DNA of 64,000 nucleotides from Oscheius onirici (taxonomy: Eukaryota > Nematoda > Chromadorea > Rhabditida > Rhabditidae). This document shows, piece by piece, positions 58,185-64,000 of the stretch. Positions within the stretch are counted from its first letter, which is position 1. Every line of letters begins with the position of its first letter. The position numbers and the translations under genes are program-made. Below the pieces are notes generated by a model. It searched no databases. It was not told where the DNA came from and saw only the letters and a program-made list of their open reading frames with translations. The stretch is taken from positions 3,892,501 to 3,956,500 of the forward strand of contig OW051470.1 in the NCBI GenBank assembly GCA_932521025.1. Direction: 5' to 3'.

Positions 58185-60239
58185 TTACATATCTTCATTT
58201 TTTGCTTCCTTGGCTTCAGCTGTTGCCGAATTGTCCCGTTTCCACCAAGACGTCAGAGATTTCACCTTCAAAATATTGGGTTACTGGCTCAAAAAAAAGT
58301 GAATACCCTGGATCCGATTCCGTCTTGGTCGGAATAACTTTCGCTGCTTCTTTGAGGATTCTCATCGACTATTGCTGACGTGGACGCCGATTTGAACCAT
58401 CCACTTCGTTGATCTTCCACCGACGGTCCTTCAGACGATTCGCTTCCTTTTAGCCAGTTGGAAAAGCTGTTTTTCATTTTTTGACCCGTTTCTCCTGAAT
58501 TTCCCTTTTTTAAGCTAAGTGAAAACTCACCAATGTTCTTTCCTGTTGCACTTATAGCTGTCAAGGCTTTTTTAGCATTTCTCGATCCAGACACATTGTG
58601 CTCTACTCGAAGAAGAACGTCCGCTAATCCAATCTGTCCTGCAAAGGGATGTCCGGGAGGACAGGCACTAAGATCGTCATGAGGACGAGCAGTGAGGACA
58701 CGGAAGTTACTGAAAGTGGCAATAGATGGAAATCACAATTGCTTACTTTGTCTTTTTCCATTCGGCTACGAAAGCGGATCCAAAATCGCCAACGGCGGTT
58801 GACAGGCCAGATCGTGCTGTCGATATGAGGAAGAGAAGATAATTTCGCATTTGAAGACAGATCCATTCGTCTCCTCCCTCGAAAACTAGAAAAACTGATA
58901 AGAAAAACTGCTAAAATAAGGTCCTACCAGAAGGGTCACTGCGTGTGTCCATGTTTTTCAAGACGTAGTCGCCAAATCGAAGGTCGGCCGCAGTCAAAAT
59001 AAGGTTCTTCTTTAGATCGGCATTCACAAGCTCCACGTTACCAACCCCATTCTCATTTATCTAAACAGTCATTTTGAATTAAATAAAAGAATGCCAGACC
59101 GAAATAACTGCATCAAAATTCTCCTTCTTCATCACGAAAAGGGCATTCGTGGCCCCAGCTACAAAGGATCGGAGTGGTTTGACTGTGTCCATTAATGGAA
59201 GAGATATGTAAGGCAAGAAAGAGTTGTTCTTGGTGAAAATACTCAGCGGGAAGCCGAAAGTATCCGTATTATCGAAGGGATCGTCTTTCAGCACGTCTTC
59301 GACCTCATTCTCGTCAGTAACAGAAACTTCGAAGATTGGCTTGGAATTGTAAGATGATATGTAGGATGAGTACTGTAAACCTTCTTCTAGCACTCCTAAA
59401 TGTTGTATTATAGAAAATATGAAAGAGAAACTAACGAGGAAAAAGTGATATGAGGGACAGAATGATATCTCCTAACAGCTGAGCAGGCGTGATAAAGAAA
59501 AAGACACGTCTTTCGAGTAGAATTAGCTTGAAAAGAAGGACTGCCCGATGTCGAAACAGAAGAAATAATTGGTAGATTGGAATGTCCATGGATGCAGCTT
59601 GTCCGTCTACTAGATCGTAATTTGTGAACATGTCGCAGAGGTTGTCAAACATGTGCGACAGCACTTCAACCTAAACCATGGTTACTAAGCAAAAAAAACG
59701 AAGAAAAGAAATACTCGGGAGAAGTCGCGTTCGTTGAAATATGCCTGAGTGATCAGCTGCAGTTTGGTCTTTAGAACTCCGTAAAGAGGCGTCTTTGAAA
59801 TAATGCAGACACTTTTCTGGACCGTGTTCCGACAAACATCTTTCTCTTTTGAAATCAAATCCTAGATTTATTATTACTTTGGATTTTTAAATGTAAGTCT
59901 CTTACCTCGGTAGGAATTTGCCGATAGCAGGAGATACCAAAGACTACTTTTCCTGGTGTATCAGGCAACGGAAGAGTGAAATAAACGGTATCTTAACAGA
60001 AAAAGTGAAATATTGGGACAAAGTGACCTTCGGTAGTGTTATGAGATCCGTCGGGAATAGCCAGTGATGGGAGACAACTCCATTCTTCGGGGAGACCAAA
60101 TTCGCCGGAGCCGGTTAGAGGAGGATGAGAGTATTCTACCTGAACATTCTCTACATTTAAAAATTAGAAAAAATAAATAAACCTGACAGCCTTTTTTATG
60201 ATGGAAACCGACAACGACAACGTTGAAAATTTGCTGCAT
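58185..60239 (-). CDS. AVL9 homologue (DENN-related, late secretory pathway)
   Basis: The start region MQQIFNVVVVGFHHKKGCQV is spliced to EYSHPPLTGSGEFGLPEEWS, then DTVYFTLPLPDTPGKVVFGI, SCYRQIPTEDLISKEKDVCR, KTKLQLITQAYFNERDFSRV, FRHRAVLLFKLILLERRVFF, TFGFPLSIFTKNNSFLPYIS, SFVAGATNALFVMKKENFDA, ADLRFGDYVLKNMDTRSDPS, EGGDEWICLQMRNYLLFLIS, PGHPFAGQIGLADVLLRVEH, and a Ser-rich tail ending KNEDM. The VVGFHHKKGCQV and DLRFGDY blocks are diagnostic of AVL9. AVL9 proteins act in exocytic traffic and cell polarity; the biochemical role is not settled. An upstream ATG could lengthen the N-terminus slightly. Confidence 0.93.
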
Positions 60240-60297
60240 CTGCTCTATCTCATCCACCTTTTTCTGAACAAACACTTGGCCTATTGTTAGAATCAGC

Positions 60298-60941
60298 AAT
60301 CAAGATATGTCTCTGCGCCAACATTCGTTGTTTTCATTACAACAAGGAGTTATGGATGCGATATTTATTGTCGATATAGTACAGAACCAGAAGAGTAACA
60401 CCCTCAAGAAAAGTATTGGGCCCTTTGTGAACGGGAATAATTTTTGAAGCGTTTGGAACACGAAGCAGTTAAAGTCAATTTGGGAGATTATAGAAGTAGG
60501 GTTGAAAGATTACATATTGAGAGAGGATTGTGAGGACACTAGAGATCGGCGAAGGAAAACACGAGAATGAGAAAAGTAAATGGGAGATGCGGATTATTAA
60601 CTCTCGGTACGGAGCGAAATTGAGGTTGAGTAAGTAAAGCTGGATGAGAGGGGTAAAACTATGCTTCTATAAAAAGTTTACCCCGTAATCAACGCCAGAG
60701 CGAGCTCAATTGCGTGCGGGTCTAATCTGAGGGGCCAGAGAAATCAGGCTTACGTTCTATAATCTGGTCAGGTGCCAAGTCTGACTCCAAGTACGCTTTA
60801 TCTTCGTGGCATGCTACTACCAATATACCGACCTCGGGAGGATGGATGCTTTGGTTGGGCAGAAGCGGGTTTGAACTTGGGACCTTTAGATTGATTTAGA
60901 TGCTTCTATAAACAATTGAAATAGGTTGCAAATTTAAAAAA
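60298..60941. other. Intergenic, no confident gene
   Basis: Between the AVL9 start and the KMT5A stop. A stretch near 60861-60895 (GGGTTTGAACTTGGGACC) resembles a tRNA T-arm, but no A-box lies at the right distance. Confidence 0.45.
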
Positions 60942-61820
60942 TTATGTGGTCATGAGCCAGGGGTTCTTCGCTATCGTGACAGGATCGCGATCACCGTAAT
61001 CGTACAACAGTTCCTCTCCCTCTTCAATATCTCGCTTGGCGACAAGAATAAGATGGTGTTTACCGTCAAATTCGACGACCTGAAACAAACGTGTGAGAAA
61101 TACTGAAAAAAGACTACCTTTGTCCGAAGATTTGGCTTGAGGTAGCTGTGATTGATTAGACGACCCTTGTAGACGGATTCTTTCGTGGCATCAACACACC
61201 ATCTCTTGTTGTGGTGCATGAAAAAGTACATATAAGATCCAATAGAGTGATCGTGAGAATATTGTTCTTCTTTGGCCTTGGCTGCACTATAGTCGATCAT
61301 TTCACCTAAATGAAGAGGTTGTAAATGCTATAAGAAATGACTTACCTTTATATTCGATAACAAACTCGTATTTAAGAAAAGAGCGTCCAGCTTTGATTCC
61401 TCGACCCTTGATAGAATCTTCATAAACTTCCAGAAAAGGTTCATTTGTTCCAAAATAGATTGCCTCTCGCAAGCAATCCATCTTTTCTTCCTAAAAGAGA
61501 TCTGACGATAAGTGTTTCAGAAAAAAAACCTCTATTTGCTTCCCAGTTTTTCGTGAACTCCTCCGCACTTGGAAAAACTCCGTAATTTTATGATTAGACA
61601 CATCTTGCACGGCCCTTCTTCTAAAAATCAGTTGCAGGAAATCAAGAAAAGAGACTTACGGCTTACGCAGTTGCGGTGCTTTTCGGAGAGCCGGCTTTTT
61701 TTCCATGGAAGGCGACTGAGAAACCATTTTTGAATTTGGAGTAAGAGCTGGAGGCACGAGGGAAGCCCGTGGTTTTTTCCGTCCAGAAGACTTCTTTTGG
61801 GCCACAACGTGACCTAGCAT
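60942..61820 (-). CDS. set-1: Histone H4 lysine-20 methyltransferase (KMT5A/SET8, SET-1)
   Basis: The start MLGHVVAQKKSSGRKKPRAS (ATG 61818-61820) is followed by a basic linker (MEKKPALRKAPQLRKP), then KITEFFQVRRSSRKTGKQIE, SIKGRGIKAGRSFLKYEFVI, EYKGEMIDYSAAKAKEEQYS, GSYMYFFMHHNKRWCVDATK and KGRLINHSYLKPNLRTKVVE. The end is HHLILVAKRDIEEGEELLYD followed by YGDRDPVTIAKNPWLMTT. RLINHS and YDYGDR are SET-domain cofactor and catalytic motifs, and the FFQVRRSSRK lead-in is specific to SET8. It monomethylates H4K20, needed for chromosome compaction and, in worms, for dosage compensation. Further noncoding or coding 5' sequence may lie upstream after the TTTTAG acceptor at about 61845. Confidence 0.93.
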
Positions 61821-62578
61821 TCGTATAGATGTCCCCGTACTCTAAAATAACGAATAGTGAATAAAAGATTCGAGTGAAGAAGCTCAGTTTCGAGTCAGAG
61901 ACTGCTTCGCGAAGAAAAAAACAGCAAAAAATCCATAAAATCAAAGTCTGCATAAGACATTCAAACGTTGCAAAAAGCAAACAATTGGCGGCCAATTTTG
62001 GCGTCGCTCGGTGCCGGCGCATGGTTTTTGGTAAACGAAGGGCAGAGGATGATTTTCTCCAGTATTTCTGAACTGGCAATGAATAAGGAGTGAAAAGAAA
62101 TCGTCATGTAGACATTATTGAAATAGATCTGCTATATAAGATCCCAATCACATCCTTTGAGGTCCCACTTTGAAAACATTTCGTAATATTTTTGAAGGGG
62201 CGTGGTCATATTGTCATGCGCCTTCAGTTATTGGCAGTTTGTCTACCCCAGCTCTCCCATTTCAGTTTTTTGGGGTTCGAAACGTAGAAGACAAATTGAG
62301 AAAACTTTTCAGACAGAGTTTCTTTTGTTGGGTAAACATTCGATTTGTTAACCAAATTCGATAAAAGTCAAAATCGATAAAAGTGAAAAAAAAGTAGGAT
62401 GTGAAGCGTGAGAAAAACAAAGCTGTTGACGAAATGTGACAAAAAACATTTTCCCGCCTTTTGTTTTCTGATTTTTTTTAATTGTTTTCACTTATGGATA
62501 CTTTCTGAAACTCCTCGTGAGAAGTAGATTTCTCTTCAACCTTGATAAACATGCTCTTCAATCTGTGTATTCAGATTT
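61821..62578. other. Intergenic, no confident gene
   Basis: Upstream regions of set-1 (minus) and of the last gene (plus), so a divergent promoter region. A frame on the minus strand near 62022 could be a 5' exon of set-1, without proof. Confidence 0.45.
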
Positions 62579-64000
62579 ATGGATGATTTGCTGTCAGCAG
62601 CTCTATCCGAATCTGGACTTGGCGAATTGCTGACATCAGACTGCAACGACTTTAACGAGTCTGTGGGGTTCGTTTATTCACCGTTTTCTTCGAAATCTGT
62701 TCATTTACAGCGGAACTGATACATCCGATGTAGGAACATCACCAAATGTTTCGCAAAGAACGAATGAAAAGTATTCCCCGTCAGAATGTTCAACCCCTGC
62801 TGGTTCATCCAAAATCGTCGGGTCCGAGAGGAATAATAATACAGGTTTTGTCAATTTGCCCACTAAAATGTTTGACACCCAGGAAGTCCACAATGTAGTC
62901 AACTACCGACTGTTAGTAGTGCTCCAGTCATTCGACCGGGAAGCAGAGTACCTTCCAGACAAGGAACGCCTTCGATTCATCCTCCGGAGGGTGGTTTCAC
63001 CGGGCAAACTCTAATTCGACGAACCATAAACACTCCGAATGGTCCTCAGATACAGCTTCTTCGACCTTTCACGGATGTAAGATTTTTTTTTGTCTAAGAA
63101 TGAATTTTTCAGGATAATGGAGAAACACGCTATCGTCTCGTTAAGTCCCAAACGCCGAGCACAGCTCGTGGAGGAAATGCAGGAAATGTACCAAAAGCAG
63201 TGATTGTCAGGCAAAACACTCCCACCGGTGCGTTTATCGTTTTTTAAGCTCTATTGAACGTTTAGGTCCACGGTACGTGAGACAAGTTTTACCGCCTGGT
63301 GCTGAAATTCGTACATCAACATCGCCTGGAGGTACAGTAACCAGAAAGATTGTCACCAGAAAGGCTGTAAATGTTTCAAATGGGCAACAAAGGCTAGTTC
63401 ATAACGTAAATGTAATATAAAACTATTTTTAGACCGATTTCAAGTAATTCTTTCAATGGCCAAAGTCGACCGTTTGTCTCAAATCGAGGTCAGCCTCCTC
63501 GACGTATGGTTGAACGAGCGCCTACCATCAGAAGAGTCTATACTCGTCCACCCGTCTATCGGGGAGTCAGTCGTCCGATGATCTCGTTGGAACGCCAAGC
63601 TTCTCGTCCACAGAGTAACTTTGTTGTTATTGTTGTTCAAGCTTCATATTTCCAGCTCCTCTCCAATCCCGACCGGGCTCAGGATTCTCGGACTACTCTC
63701 CTGTTCCTTCTCCCAGTTTCGTCATGAGAACACCTTTGACCGGAATAAGTGGAAGCAGTCCAGCATTGAGCCACATGCAGTCGTTCGATTTCAGCGATTC
63801 TCCGAGGGGTTCCAAGTCTTATTTCAGCCAATTGGTAACCTGAATTACTCTTAAAAAATATAAAATTCTAGAGTCCTCAACCGAAACAGCTCCAGCAGCT
63901 GACTTTGAAAGAATCGTTCAATCGACGACCGTCACAGCCACAACTTCATCGTTTCAGCAGTAACGACTCCTTTGACAAACAAACCTCTCTAAAACCAAAA
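62579..64000 (+). CDS. Ser/Pro/Arg-rich protein, unknown (3' end outside window)
   Basis: The start ATG 62579: MDDLLSAALSESGLGELLTS, acidic, then a 40-base intron, and TDTSDVGTSPNVSQRTNEKY, PGSRVPSRQGTPSIHPPEGG, TLIRRTINTPNGPQIQLLRP, RQVLPPGAEIRTSTSPGGTV. Later exons give RPFVSNRGQPPRRMVERAPT, YRGVSRPMISLERQASRPQ, RPGSGFSDYSPVPSPSFVMR, GSKSYFSQL spliced to SPQPKQLQQLTLKESFNRRP and on past the window end. Low-complexity, basic and phospho-site rich, with TP repeats; a nuclear or chromatin role would fit but is a guess. Near 63410-63440 the upstream frame meets TAA (NTDFK-stop) and no GT donor gives the right phase to the next exon; see findings. Confidence 0.65.

Noticed and set aside
60861-60895. 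tRNA T-arm-like sequence
   Set aside because: No A-box, acceptor stem or anticodon arm at tRNA spacing.

Overview
The window reads as nuclear DNA of a free-living-type nematode. Almost every gene is cut by introns of about 35-60 bases that open with GT(A/G)AGT-like donors and close with TTTTCAG-like acceptors. Neighbouring genes lie 100-300 bases apart, often head-to-tail on one strand with an AATAAA signal and then the next start. Several products are best known from worm biology (UNC-47/VGAT, UNC-50, UNC-69/SCOC, TTBK-like kinases, a WHITE-type ABC transporter). There are no bacterial features. The species cannot be named from this sequence alone.

Layout. 1-6.1 kb: the tail of one plus-strand gene, then three minus-strand genes in a tight row (leishmanolysin-like protease, tetraspanin, TAK1-like MAP3K) that look like an operon. 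7-9.2 kb: a Ser/Thr-rich coiled-coil protein and a TTBK-like kinase whose frame is broken twice. 9.2-10.7 kb: a small coiled-coil protein and a neuropeptide precursor with repeated FYAW peptides. 11.4-15.1 kb: an ABCG transporter, with a small membrane-protein ORF inside one intron, preceded by a hotdog acyl-CoA thioesterase. 16.1-17.5 kb: a dead TTBK-like kinase. 17.8-21.1 kb: an MFSD8/CLN7-like transporter and a PDZ protein. 22-27.5 kb: foldback repeats, small single-pass membrane proteins, UNC-50 and the tiny OST4 subunit. 27.8-35.3 kb: UNC-69/SCOC, peroxisomal alkyl-DHAP synthase and UNC-47/VGAT, with ribosomal protein L26 lying antisense inside a VGAT intron. 35.3-44 kb: FAM32A and peroxisomal Lon protease, each stretched by introns packed with foldback elements. 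44.4-50.5 kb: a C2H2 zinc-finger protein, VPS53 and a BAR-like coiled-coil protein. 50.5-53 kb: diverged repeats and a decayed gene. 53.1-58 kb: ETF-ubiquinone oxidoreductase and serine hydroxymethyltransferase. 58.1-61.8 kb: AVL9 and the H4K20 methyltransferase KMT5A/SET-1. 62.6-64 kb: the 5' part of an uncharacterised Ser/Pro/Arg-rich protein.

Many genes serve membrane traffic and neurosecretion (VPS53, AVL9, UNC-50, UNC-69, VGAT, OST4, a neuropeptide precursor). Two serve peroxisomes (AGPS, Lon). The least explained material is the FYAW neuropeptide precursor, the nested genes, and a dense set of inverted-repeat elements. These include an 86-bp near-perfect palindrome in a FAM32A intron and a tRNA-like sequence in the loop of a large foldback. 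Spliced models were built by hand from splice signals and family conservation, so exon edges may be off by a few bases.
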